Origin: JAGOEX01 sp964630905
GTDB taxonomy: Bacteria; UBP6; UBA1177
NCBI GenBank assembly: GCA_964630905.1
Contig: CAZVWR010000001.1
Span: 1-64,000, forward strand
DNA length: 64,000 nt
Direction: 5' to 3'
Shown one piece after another: positions 35,763 to 44,026 of the stretch (position 1 is the first letter of the stretch; each line of letters opens with the position of its first letter). The notes below the pieces were generated by a model that did not search any database, had not been told where the DNA came from, and saw only the letters and a list, made by a program, of their open reading frames with translations. Both the position numbers and the translations under genes were made by a program.

Positions 35763-36235
35763 TATGAATACTTAACTTCGATTATCTCGTATTCCCTGAC
35801 TCCTGACGGTGTCTGGACTTTAACATCATCCCCTTCAGATTTTCCAAGAACCGCTCTTCCTATCGGGCTTGCAACCGATATTCTGCCGTTTTTCGGATCA
35901 CTTTCGGGCTCTCCGACAAGTGTATATTTCAGAACCTGTTCGCTATCAACATCCATCAAAGTGACAGTGGCACCGAAAAAGACCTTGTCGCCTTTTATCT
36001 TGGAAACATCTATCACTTCTGAATCGGCGACCACACCTTCAAGATAACCGATACGCCCTTCAATGAAACTCTGTCTTTCCCTTGCCGCGTGATATTCGGC
36101 ATTTTCTTTGAGATCTCCATGACTTCTCGCCTCGGCGATCTTTTTTATTATCTCGGGCCGCTCAACTTTTTTAAGATGTTTCAGCTCTTCGCTTATCCTT
36201 TCAAATCCTTCTTTTGTTATCGGAATTCCTGCCAT
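35762..36235 (-). CDS. greA: Transcription elongation factor GreA
   Basis: GreA enters the RNA polymerase secondary channel and stimulates cleavage of backtracked RNA. The 157-aa protein has the N-terminal coiled coil (LKHLKKVERPEIIKKIAEARSHGDL, with the acidic tip residues in DLKENAEYHAARE) and the C-terminal FKBP-like domain with SPIGRAVLGKSEGDDV. AGGAGG is ideally placed before the ATG. It is followed without a gap by recG. Confidence 0.98.
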   Translation of the reverse strand: MAGIPITKEGFERISEELKHLKKVERPEIIKKIAEARSHGDLKENAEYHAARERQSFIEGRIGYLEGVVADSEVIDVSKIKGDKVFFGATVTLMDVDSEQVLKYTLVGEPESDPKNGRISVASPIGRAVLGKSEGDDVKVQTPSGVREYEIIEVKYS

Positions 36236-36309
36236 TTCAGACCTCCTAATTAAAAAATCCGGGATTCGAATTATATATCTGTTTTTGATCTAATCAAGTT
36301 TTCGCAACT

Positions 36310-37278
36310 TCAATCGGTATCGTTCTGCGCCGATAACACCGATATATGATTGAGATAAAGCCACATCAGGCCGATAATGGTGACCGGTATGATCTGGGCC
36401 ATGTGAAGAATGATCGCAACTGCCATCCTTTTTTCGTAAAGTATGGTGAAAGATCTCAGTGCAAAAACTATCGCCGCCTGAAAAACAGCAAGCCCGCCGG
36501 GTGTAGGAGCGGCAAGCATTCCGAGATTTGCGGCACAAAGCATGAAAAGATAACCGGCAAAAGGGATGTCAACTTCAAAAGCTCTCGATATAAGGATATA
36601 TACAGTAAGTTCAAAAACCCAGACCAGAACGCTTAAAAATGTCACGGCAAATATCTGCCTGAAAGAATTAAGCGAACTTGCCCCTTTAAGGAACTTTTCA
36701 GCAATATCAAAAATAAATCCAGTGAATCCGGGCAGTTTAACCCTTAAATATTTTATCAGCTTCAGCGGTTTATCTGAAAAAGTGCCGAACATTATGAAAA
36801 GAAAAAGCAACGCGAACATTGCTGAAGCCATGACTGCAAGCGTTTTTACATTCTGCGGAAAAGGATAGAAAAAAAGTGTCGCTGAAAGTATCAGGGCGAT
36901 AGTAAGCCCGTCAAAGATCCGCTCAACAAATATCGAAGCAAGGACCGATGTCCTTGAAATTGAATTTCTCTTCCCTGTGATCCATGCACGGGTGAATTCA
37001 CCGATCCTCACTGGAAACACATTGTTCACAGCATAACCGGCTATTTCAAGCATGGCGAGATCATTGACCTTGAAGCTGCCGAGATGTTTCAGAAGGATCT
37101 TCCAGCGCAAGCCCCTGATGAGAAATGACGAAAGATATACTGCAATGCCAAGCAGAATAAGGACAATGTCGCCTTTGATAAGATATGAAAAAAACAACTC
37201 GAAATCGAGATCACGAAGAAGAAAATAGAAAAGAAGAGCTGTTATCAGAAACCCTGCGGCGACTTTAAGATTTTTCAT
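36310..37278 (-). CDS. UPF0104 / LPG synthase-like transmembrane protein
   Basis: A 322-aa protein with about eight membrane helices and the pattern of the lysylphosphatidylglycerol-synthase TM family (UPF0104, also AglD-like): LRWKILLKHLGSF, AGYAVNNVFPVRIGEFTRAWI, IFVERIFDGLTIAL and LGMLAAPTPGGLAVFQAAIVF. Members are proposed flippases or glycolipid-assembly proteins; the aminoacyltransferase domain of MprF is absent. It overlaps the upstream receiver-HPt gene by 14 bp. Role in lipid-linked envelope assembly is an inference from the family. Confidence 0.85.
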   Translation of the reverse strand: MKNLKVAAGFLITALLFYFLLRDLDFELFFSYLIKGDIVLILLGIAVYLSSFLIRGLRWKILLKHLGSFKVNDLAMLEIAGYAVNNVFPVRIGEFTRAWITGKRNSISRTSVLASIFVERIFDGLTIALILSATLFFYPFPQNVKTLAVMASAMFALLFLFIMFGTFSDKPLKLIKYLRVKLPGFTGFIFDIAEKFLKGASSLNSFRQIFAVTFLSVLVWVFELTVYILISRAFEVDIPFAGYLFMLCAANLGMLAAPTPGGLAVFQAAIVFALRSFTILYEKRMAVAIILHMAQIIPVTIIGLMWLYLNHISVLSAQNDTD

Positions 37279-38014
37279 TTATTTTCTGGGCTATACCATT
37301 TTCAAGAACTGTTGCAGACCGTTTGAGCTCATCTTTCAACTGCTGAAAATTATCATTGATATTAGTCAGTTCTCCATTTTTAACAAAGTTTTCCATCTTT
37401 TTTGCAAGTGTGCTCAGTTCAAAGGCACCGATACTCGCGGCAGAACTTTTTATTGTGTGAAAATGCCTTATTGCATCATCTTTGCTGAATTTCTTCTCTT
37501 CGATCATCTTTTCGATCTGCTCGATCCTTTCAACAGTATCCGTCATGAACATGGCAAGAAGCTCTTTTGCCCAGACCGGATCGTTATCTGCTGAAACCAA
37601 CAGTGCGTTCAGATCGACATTCGCATTATCACCGGGTTCAAAAGAATATTTTTTCATCATTTCCGAAAGTTTTGCAACATCAACCGGCTTTCCAATAAAA
37701 TCGTTCATCCCTGCGTTAAGACATCTTTCCCACTCTTCACTCTTATCGTCCGCAGTCACAGCGATTACTGGTATATGCTTCATATCATTAACATTTTCTA
37801 TCTGACGAATGATCTTTGTCGTGTCAAAACCATCCATATCCGGCATACGGCAATCCATCAGGATCATATCGGGTTTATCGTGATTGAATATCTGCAAAGC
37901 CTCAACCCCGCTTCCCGCCGATATCGTTTCATATCCGAGCGATTCAACGATTTTCGCTATAACCTTTCGATTCAACTCATTGTCATCAACAAGAAGCACA
38001 ACCTTTTTTCCCAT
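37265..38014 (-). CDS. Response regulator receiver-HPt protein
   Basis: A 249-aa signalling protein. The receiver domain (1-125) has the acidic pair in LLVDDNELN, the phosphoacceptor Asp54 in ILMDCRMPDMDG, Thr in VTADD and Lys in IGKPVD. A histidine phosphotransfer domain (about 140-240) has the acceptor His186 in HFHTIKSSAASIGA. There is no kinase or output domain, so it should relay phosphate between other proteins. No partner kinase is in the window. It may head an operon with the UPF0104 protein, greA and recG. CGGAGA precedes the ATG. Confidence 0.93.
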   Translation of the reverse strand: MGKKVVLLVDDNELNRKVIAKIVESLGYETISAGSGVEALQIFNHDKPDMILMDCRMPDMDGFDTTKIIRQIENVNDMKHIPVIAVTADDKSEEWERCLNAGMNDFIGKPVDVAKLSEMMKKYSFEPGDNANVDLNALLVSADNDPVWAKELLAMFMTDTVERIEQIEKMIEEKKFSKDDAIRHFHTIKSSAASIGAFELSTLAKKMENFVKNGELTNINDNFQQLKDELKRSATVLENGIAQKINEKS

Positions 38015-38104
38015 AACATCTCCGGAAAGAAAACACTTTAGTCACTGATACTATCACAATTTATTAAATGAATCCAAAAAAAATACACCATTCCACCATT
38101 CCAC

Positions 38105-38130
38105 GGGCGAACACACGGGTTCGCCCCTAC
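38105..38130. repeat. REP-like palindrome between two genes
   Basis: GGGCGAAC-N6-GTTCGCCC (38105-38126) is followed by CTAC, and a short ATTCCACC direct repeat lies before it. GC-rich in an AT-rich setting, in a gap between two minus-strand genes. A related hairpin is at 40395-40414. It could also act as a weak terminator. Confidence 0.65.
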
Positions 38131-39380
38131 AGATGATACACTCCATTCAACTTCTCTTTCAGCCCTTTCATTACATTTGGAGTGAAAACGGGACTTCTGA
38201 AACTTGAGACTGAATTGTTCTGATATAACGGTTCATTTTCAAAATCAAGCAGACTTTCAGCAAGGTGCTTTTTAAATAGTACAGTCTTAGGAACCGGTGA
38301 ATATTCACTCAGATACGGCCTTGCACCGATGGCTGAAACAAGCTCTATCGTTTTTTCAACTTCATCAATTGTCTGACCCGGCAGTCCGCAAAGAAGATAA
38401 ACTCCGACATTATCAGATTTAAAGCCATATTCATGAAGCATAACAACCACTTTTGTCAGCTCGACAAAATTTGTCTTATCATCAAATCTTGAAAAGGCCG
38501 TTTCAAAACCGAAACGGAGTTGGGGGAAATTATAGTCCGCAAAATATCTGCACAACTCTTCATCAACCTCTTTCAGATGCAGGCCATTCGGCGTATGGAA
38601 TCTGAATTTTCCGGGAGTCAGTCTGTTTAAGAAATCCTTTAAATACAAACCCTTGTTCAACAAAAGTGCATCGTCATAAAACGCCACATCGACAAAATTT
38701 GTCACTTCATTCCAATGTTCAAGATTTTGTTTAAGTGCTTGAATATCTTTGATCTTTACATGTTCATCAAAAATCGAGCTTGCACAGTAACTGCACCTGT
38801 TGGGACACCCTTTTACAATATTTGCAGGAAAAAACCTCAAATCATTCAAATATTTAGAACCAGTCCCCGTAATATCTTCACCAACCGGATAAATCCCCTC
38901 GTGAACTTTCACCTCCTCCATTTCAAAAAATTCAGGGATCAAAGTTGCCGCAATACCACCAACCGCAATCTCAACATCAGGGAAGACATCTCTCAATATT
39001 TTCAAAGTCTTAACAGTACTTCTATACCAGTATGTCATCCCGCTTGAAACAAAGATCTTTTCAGGCTTATTCACCTTTGACAATATCTCATAAGCCCGAT
39101 CATCACTCGCCCCGAAACGGTTGAAATTCCTTGGCACAAACTTCAACTCAACAGGTTTCTCGATCCTTTTTTTCCAGTAGGAATGACGACCCCATGACCT
39201 GAATTCCGGAGCAGTCGCCCCATCATACCCCACATCACTACCATCAAGAAGATCAACAAATTCAACAACTTCCCCTTTTTTCTCAAAGTGCTCCATCAGA
39301 CGGAACAACCCAAGAGGAACCGCCCACAAATTATAAGCAGTAAAATCTTCTACAAATGGATTTATAAATAGAAGGGACAT
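38127..39380 (-). CDS. Radical SAM protein with cobalamin-binding-like N-terminal domain
   Basis: A 417-aa protein. The [4Fe-4S] cluster motif is KGCPNRCSYCASS, with three cysteines spaced CxxxCxxC. The preceding region (KIFVSSGMTYWYRSTVKTL, VEIAVGGIAATL) resembles the Rossmann-like domain of B12-binding radical SAM enzymes but lacks the DxHxxG cobalamin ligand, so cofactor use is doubtful. The barrel continues with FHTPNGLHLKEVDEEL and LRFGFETAF. Its ATG overlaps the stop of the pilin gene upstream (TAATG), so it may act on the pilins or share regulation with them; this is inference. The substrate is unknown. Confidence 0.85.
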   Translation of the reverse strand: MSLLFINPFVEDFTAYNLWAVPLGLFRLMEHFEKKGEVVEFVDLLDGSDVGYDGATAPEFRSWGRHSYWKKRIEKPVELKFVPRNFNRFGASDDRAYEILSKVNKPEKIFVSSGMTYWYRSTVKTLKILRDVFPDVEIAVGGIAATLIPEFFEMEEVKVHEGIYPVGEDITGTGSKYLNDLRFFPANIVKGCPNRCSYCASSIFDEHVKIKDIQALKQNLEHWNEVTNFVDVAFYDDALLLNKGLYLKDFLNRLTPGKFRFHTPNGLHLKEVDEELCRYFADYNFPQLRFGFETAFSRFDDKTNFVELTKVVVMLHEYGFKSDNVGVYLLCGLPGQTIDEVEKTIELVSAIGARPYLSEYSPVPKTVLFKKHLAESLLDFENEPLYQNNSVSSFRSPVFTPNVMKGLKEKLNGVYHL

Positions 39381-39799
39381 TATGGAGTATTTGTTTTTAT
39401 ATTTGATCCGACATCCATACAGGCAGATCTATAATTATCAGGAACAAAATAAAAATCAATCGCCACAGCTTCGGCAAGACCTAAAGGAATGGGGCCTGCA
39501 AAAGTTCCAGGATCACATGTTTCAACTCCTGAAGTGCTGAATTGATAAAAATTGCCTCTCGTTGTTCCTGTGGAGGTTCTCCAGTTTATTGATTCAAGAC
39601 TTGTTGCAAAATGACCGTTTGTCGGATCATACATAAAACTCATCTGTTCTTTTATAATAACCTTAAAGTTTTCAGGAACTTCCGTAGTTCTGGCCTTTCT
39701 TGTGTAATCAATGTAAAGCGGAATAGACACAGCCGCAAGAATTCCAACAATTGCGATCACTATCATCAGTTCAATAAAAGTAAATCCTTTTGCACACAA
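39380..39799 (-). CDS. Type IV pilin-like protein (second of a pair)
   Basis: The prepilin signal is KG/FTFIELMIVIAIVGILAA, with cleavage after Gly and Glu at position 5 of the mature protein, as in type IV pilins and pseudopilins. I favour TTG 39799 (giving MCAKGFTFIEL, parallel to MRKGFTMIEL in its neighbour) with GGGAG upstream; a TTG at 39814 is the alternative. Two cysteines (VETCDPG and RSACMD) may form the C-terminal disulfide loop. It shares the sequence (F)STSGVE(T/S)CD with the upstream pilin and probably arose by duplication. Confidence 0.88.
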   Translation of the reverse strand: MCAKGFTFIELMIVIAIVGILAAVSIPLYIDYTRKARTTEVPENFKVIIKEQMSFMYDPTNGHFATSLESINWRTSTGTTRGNFYQFSTSGVETCDPGTFAGPIPLGLAEAVAIDFYFVPDNYRSACMDVGSNIKTNTP

Positions 39800-39856
39800 A
39801 TCTTTCTCTCCCAATTTGATTCACTTGTTATATTGCAAGAAATAGCATTGATCTCA

Positions 39857-40270
39857 TTAAAAAGGTGTTGCCAGGATAACATTCAAATCAAGTCCCATAC
39901 AAGCTGATCTCCATTCTGGCAAAGATTCTTCGGGCTGGATTGCCCAAGCTTCCGCAAGAGCTATCGGAACTGGATTATCATAGGTTCCCGAATCACAGCT
40001 TTCAACTCCGGAAGTTCCGAATTCATAAAATTTCCCTATAACAGTTCCATTTTGTGTCATCCATTTTAATGTTACAATTTCTGCAGCAAACTCACCGGTA
40101 TCCTCTTTCATTGCAATCTGCATTTGAGAAATTGTTTTTAGGTTGAAAGGAACTTCCGCCGCTTTTGATCTTCTAACATAGTCTGTGTACATCGGAATAG
40201 ATACTGTTGCAAGAATACCGATAATTACAACAACTACTATCAACTCAATCATCGTAAATCCTTTTCTCAT
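39857..40270 (-). CDS. Type IV pilin-like protein (first of a pair)
   Basis: A 137-aa prepilin, MRKGFTMIELIVVVVIIGIL, with the standard G/F cleavage site and Glu5. ATG 40270 is chosen because GGGGAG is 7 bp upstream and it gives a short, normal leader; an upstream in-frame start at 40297 would add nine residues. Two C-terminal cysteines (VESCDSG and RSACMG) match those of the neighbour. No pilus assembly genes (pilB, pilC, pilD, pilQ) are in the window, so it must rely on machinery elsewhere. Confidence 0.9.
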   Translation of the reverse strand: MRKGFTMIELIVVVVIIGILATVSIPMYTDYVRRSKAAEVPFNLKTISQMQIAMKEDTGEFAAEIVTLKWMTQNGTVIGKFYEFGTSGVESCDSGTYDNPVPIALAEAWAIQPEESLPEWRSACMGLDLNVILATPF

Positions 40271-40333
40271 TGAATTTCTCCCCTTTTTTAAAACCATACT
40301 AAATTTAAGGCTTGCAAGAAGTATGCCAGTAAA

Positions 40334-40351
40334 GGCAAAACATCTTTTGCC
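40334..40351 (-). terminator. Hairpin downstream of the glycan locus (possible weak terminator)
   Basis: GGCAAAA-CATC-TTTTGCC is a perfect 7-bp stem with a 4-base loop, 53 bases past the stop of the last glycosyltransferase gene. On the minus strand it is followed only by TTTAC, so intrinsic termination would be weak. Confidence 0.35.
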
Positions 40352-40393
40352 CGTGTAAGTGTGGAGTGGTGTAATGGTGTAGATGTGGGTGTA

Positions 40394-40414
40394 GGGGCAC
40401 GATTTATCGCGCCC
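40394..40414. repeat. REP-like palindrome overlapping a gene's stop codon
   Basis: GGGCACGA-TTTA-TCGCGCCC, with GTAG before it, forms an 8-bp stem with one G-T type mismatch. It covers the stop codon and last codons (WAR-stop) of the glycosyltransferase gene ending at 40404. It resembles the repeat at 38105 in its GTAGGGGC start and hairpin form. Confidence 0.6.
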
Positions 40415-41393
40415 AATCGGTTATCTTCTCAACAAACTCTTCAACTGTTCCACAAAGGTTTTCTTTTTGAAGATATTTCGGGATGTCACCAACTGGAAAT
40501 GACAAAATCTTAACTTTTTCATGAAGTTCCCAGAAAACGACAGGCATGCTTTCGCTCCTTGAAGTGATAAGAAGCAGATCCATGAACTCTGAATAATGAC
40601 TGATCTCACCCTGAGTGAGCCTCCCTAACCAGACAATTTCGTTGTTTTTGTCGGCATCTTTGACAATTTTTGTCATCGAGCCATCCCCTATCACAAAAAA
40701 CTCTGTGTTTTTCATTTGTTCTTTCACTTTTTTTGCGATATCAATGAAAATATCTATCCCCTTTACTTCTTCAAGCCGTCCAACAAAAAAAACATTCAAC
40801 TTTTCCTTGTTGACTGGATAAGGATTTTCAGGAACTACTGGTTCAGGCAGAGTTGATCTTGTCGGCAGAATCTCAACTTCTAAACATCCAAACTTATCAA
40901 CAATCTTTCTCTTCAACTCTTCACTGTTGGCAAAAACATTAGTTGCATTCTTTAAAATTGCAGAAAGAAAGAACGGAATATTTATGAATTTGTTCACATC
41001 AGTTCCAAGAAGCCACACTTTATATTCAGTTCCATAAAATTTTTTCAACAGATATGCAACAAACCCGGCAGGAACCGCCCAGCATGCAAAAATGTGATCA
41101 AATTTCTCTTCTTTTAGCATTTTTTTTGCATTAAAAAAGAACATCACAACAAGCTTAATTGTTACAAAAAGAGTGACCGGATTATAAAGCTTTCTTCCGG
41201 CAAGATATCTATGCTTCCATTCAAAATAATGAATCTTTGCACCATCAATCTCTTTATCAAAACTTCCGTCATAATGAGGCGCGATAATTATAAACTCACG
41301 ATCACCATGAGATTTGACATAATCAAGAATAAACCTGCCTCTATAATCATTTTTATTTTGAGGAAATGAATGGGCAAGGATGAGCACTTTCAT
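40404..41393 (-). CDS. Glycosyltransferase family 4
   Basis: A 329-aa GT-B fold transferase. The N-terminal domain starts MKVLILAHSFPQNKNDYRGRF; the C-terminal donor-binding domain shows VFFVGRLEEVKGIDIFIDIA, VIGDG, VWLGRLTQGEISHYSEFMDLLLITSRSESMPVVFWE, with the EX7E-type acidic pair around SESMPVVFWE. Sugar and acceptor are unknown. It is the last gene of the polysaccharide locus. Its start overlaps the GtrA stop (ATGA). Its last codons lie inside a REP-like palindrome. Confidence 0.92.
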   Translation of the reverse strand: MKVLILAHSFPQNKNDYRGRFILDYVKSHGDREFIIIAPHYDGSFDKEIDGAKIHYFEWKHRYLAGRKLYNPVTLFVTIKLVVMFFFNAKKMLKEEKFDHIFACWAVPAGFVAYLLKKFYGTEYKVWLLGTDVNKFINIPFFLSAILKNATNVFANSEELKRKIVDKFGCLEVEILPTRSTLPEPVVPENPYPVNKEKLNVFFVGRLEEVKGIDIFIDIAKKVKEQMKNTEFFVIGDGSMTKIVKDADKNNEIVWLGRLTQGEISHYSEFMDLLLITSRSESMPVVFWELHEKVKILSFPVGDIPKYLQKENLCGTVEEFVEKITDWAR

Positions 41394-41833
41394 AAACTAA
41401 AATTTTCTCCTTTTTTAAAAACGAAATACTTCTGCCCTGAAAAATTCAAAATAGTAAAAAGAATTGCTCCGGCAATAAACGCTGATTGATCAACTATCTC
41501 TTTTTCGTTAATTTGCCAATTGTTCAGAAAAAAACGCATTGCCGGCTGTGCAAGTAGATATGCAAAAACATAACAAACCGCGATATTAATAAAGAATTTG
41601 AATATTGTTTTTGAAAAAGCGGTTTTGTTTTTGAATGTAATCCATTTATTGAAAAAAAATGAGACCAAACTGCAAATAAAATATGAAAAAGCACTTGAAC
41701 CCCAGTAACCCATTTGAAAAACATTATAGAACAGGAACATTAAGACAACGCCGCAAAATGTTACAAAAGCACCTGTTAAAGCAAAACTCATCATTTCATA
41801 AATTATTTTATTGTTCTGAGATGATTTTTTCAT
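41390..41833 (-). CDS. GtrA family membrane protein
   Basis: A 147-aa protein with four membrane helices and the GtrA pattern FALTGAFVTFCGVVLMFLFYNV, AFSYFICSLVSFFFNKWITFKNK and a final FSGQKYFVFKK. GtrA proteins are thought to flip undecaprenyl-phosphate-linked sugars. A GtrB-like transferase (44023) and a polytopic DUF6056 protein (42569) are in the same operon, completing a Gtr-type set. The start overlaps the methyltransferase stop (ATGA). Confidence 0.92.
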   Translation of the reverse strand: MKKSSQNNKIIYEMMSFALTGAFVTFCGVVLMFLFYNVFQMGYWGSSAFSYFICSLVSFFFNKWITFKNKTAFSKTIFKFFINIAVCYVFAYLLAQPAMRFFLNNWQINEKEIVDQSAFIAGAILFTILNFSGQKYFVFKKGENFSL

Positions 41834-42582
41834 GATCTTTTCCTACAAACAGCCAGCAATGACAGACCAGGCAAGCGAACTCCGAGTTTATTCAACATCT
41901 TATTTAAACAAAAATCTATGTCGAGTATAAATGTCAGAAATTTTGTTATAAAACTTTTTTCACTGTATTTCCAATTGCCTATCCCATTGTTTTGGCTTTC
42001 TCTTTTTAATCCCGTTTTTTCAACGAACAAAGAAAAGGTTCTCGCAAAGAACAGTATCGTATAAAAATAATGGCATCTTTCTATATCCAGATCATATTCA
42101 TTAAGTAAACTAAAAAGATCTTTTCTGTTGTACCTTCTGAAATGCTTAAGAAAAACATCGTGTCCTGAAAAAAGGAACTGCATGGCGGGTACTGTAATAA
42201 TGACTGTCCCTTGAGGCTTTAGTTTATTTATAACTTCTTTTATAAAATCTTTTTCATACTTCACATGTTCCAGCACATCCATCATAACAATACAATCTAC
42301 TCTTTGGTCCGGAAGAGAAGAAATGTCTTTCAGGCAAATTATTCCATTCTCGTCTTTTCCTTCAACATCATAACCTGTGTCAACTGCAAACACATCCCTT
42401 TGAGTAACATTCTGCAAATTAACAGCAAAGAACTTATCTCCGGAACCTATATCTGCATAAACAAGACCTTCGGAATAGTTTTTTATAATTTCTAATATAT
42501 TTCCGGAGCGGGACAACTCCCATGGATGTCGATTTTGATTTGCTGTTTTTTCGATCAGATCCAATTTATTATTCCGTAACAA
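41830..42582 (-). CDS. Class I SAM-dependent methyltransferase
   Basis: A 250-aa methyltransferase. The SAM-binding loop is YADIGSGDKFFAVNL, motif II DCIVMMDVLEHV and the following GTVIITVPAMQFLFSGHDVFLKHFRRY are typical of the Methyltransf_11/23 group found in glycan loci. The C-terminal part has a hydrophobic segment near LFFARTFSLFVEK. It probably methylates a sugar or lipid-linked intermediate; the target is not predictable. It overlaps the DUF6056 gene by 14 bp. Confidence 0.9.
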   Translation of the reverse strand: MLRNNKLDLIEKTANQNRHPWELSRSGNILEIIKNYSEGLVYADIGSGDKFFAVNLQNVTQRDVFAVDTGYDVEGKDENGIICLKDISSLPDQRVDCIVMMDVLEHVKYEKDFIKEVINKLKPQGTVIITVPAMQFLFSGHDVFLKHFRRYNRKDLFSLLNEYDLDIERCHYFYTILFFARTFSLFVEKTGLKRESQNNGIGNWKYSEKSFITKFLTFILDIDFCLNKMLNKLGVRLPGLSLLAVCRKRS

Positions 42583-44026
42583 CTAATTTTAAATTATAAA
42601 AATCTGCATAACACTCGTTTTTCCAGTCATTTTCATCATTTTCAATATCTCTGAACAATATGCTGCGAGGATATTTTTTGATCCTGCTTACAACACAAAC
42701 TGAATTTTTATCACAAAGATTCAGTTCTTTTTTTCTTTTTTCCATTGTTTGAGAATAATCAGCGACTCTTCCCAGAATAATGTCACCAAAAACATCTGCA
42801 TAATTATTTCTGCCGTAATATTTAAAAAAGTATTCTACTGAAGTAATAATATTTTTTGAATAATGCTGCACATCTCCCTTTTTATCTGGAAACTCCGGAT
42901 ATTTAAAGGAAAAAAATAAATGCAGGAATAAAAATACAATTGATATTACAACACCGGATTTATAAAAATACAACGACTTAACCTTAAGATCGAATATCCT
43001 TAGCGAGATTTCAAGCAGTATCATAATTAAAAAAAGAAACATCAGATAAGAAATATTCAAGCTCCTTCCGGGTGGTGGGGTATTCGTTGCCCAGAAAGAA
43101 GGAAAAACTGTTGAAAACAAGCTGCCGGAAAGTCCAACAAAAACAAAGACCAAGTCCTTTGTTGAATAATTTCTGACCTTTACAACGCCTTCTTTTCTAA
43201 CCTTTATATAAAACAAGGAAAGAAGCCAAAGTAAAGGATTGAGTGTCCAGACAGTCAACAATGCTCCAAGCATTAAGATTGAATATAAAAAAGAAGCAAA
43301 AAAATTATGATTTACGGCAAACTGTCCCGATCTTATCTGATTCCCCGGAGCCATTATCACTATAAGTGCAAAAAGTATGCTTATCGACATCAATATAAAT
43401 ATCGAATAATTGAATAAACCGTCAAAAATTTTAAAGTATATCAGAAACAACAGCAGCAGAAATAAAACAAGGAGCATTATAACTTCATTTGAACCCGTCA
43501 AACCGAACGATAAAAATATAACAACAATAAACGGGAAGGTTCCCGTTTTCACAGTCACAGGTTTTTCTAATATTAAAAATAAAAACATTAACAGGATCAT
43601 CGGCAAAGTATAAGTCAAAATGCCTGTAAGCCAGTAAAATCCCTGAGAAAGGCTCGGCATGCCTGAGATATACAAAACAAAAAAACATAAAGAAAACATT
43701 ATTGTGACCTTCAGTGAATTATCAACCAGATGTTTTTCTAAAAACAGTGTTGTTACAAGCAAAAAAACAACTAATGAAAGAACAGAAATAACCTTCGCAA
43801 GAATTGTTGATTTAAAAAACAAGGCGGAAAAAACAAGAAAAGTTGAAAAATATCTTCCCGACCAATTTATATAAAGGTTTTTTTGAGATTCCATCCATCC
43901 TTCATTCATTATTTTATGAGCAAGACAGAAATCATCCGCAGAAAAATTTATAAAAAAACTTAAAATTAAAAGAGGTATTATCAAGAAAAATGCTATTAGA
44001 AAAAACGACTGGAATTTCATTCTCAA
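42569..44026 (-). CDS. DUF6056-type polytopic membrane protein, possible GT-C glycosyltransferase
   Basis: A 485-aa protein with about ten to twelve membrane helices. The early periplasmic loop FSADDFCLAHKIMNEG, with an acidic pair just after the first helix, is the hallmark of DUF6056 and resembles the catalytic Asp of GT-C enzymes. A large C-terminal periplasmic domain begins about residue 395. With GtrA and a GtrB-like protein nearby it may play the GtrC role, transferring a lipid-linked sugar on the outer face of the membrane. This role is inferred from fold class and context. Confidence 0.75.
   Translation of the reverse strand: MRMKFQSFFLIAFFLIIPLLILSFFINFSADDFCLAHKIMNEGWMESQKNLYINWSGRYFSTFLVFSALFFKSTILAKVISVLSLVVFLLVTTLFLEKHLVDNSLKVTIMFSLCFFVLYISGMPSLSQGFYWLTGILTYTLPMILLMFLFLILEKPVTVKTGTFPFIVVIFLSFGLTGSNEVIMLLVLFLLLLFLIYFKIFDGLFNYSIFILMSISILFALIVIMAPGNQIRSGQFAVNHNFFASFLYSILMLGALLTVWTLNPLLWLLSLFYIKVRKEGVVKVRNYSTKDLVFVFVGLSGSLFSTVFPSFWATNTPPPGRSLNISYLMFLFLIMILLEISLRIFDLKVKSLYFYKSGVVISIVFLFLHLFFSFKYPEFPDKKGDVQHYSKNIITSVEYFFKYYGRNNYADVFGDIILGRVADYSQTMEKRKKELNLCDKNSVCVVSRIKKYPRSILFRDIENDENDWKNECYADFYNLKLVVTE

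Noticed and set aside
36290..36538. Small open frame at the 3' end of the UPF0104 gene
   Set aside because: Out-of-frame shadow of the membrane protein gene with unnatural composition.
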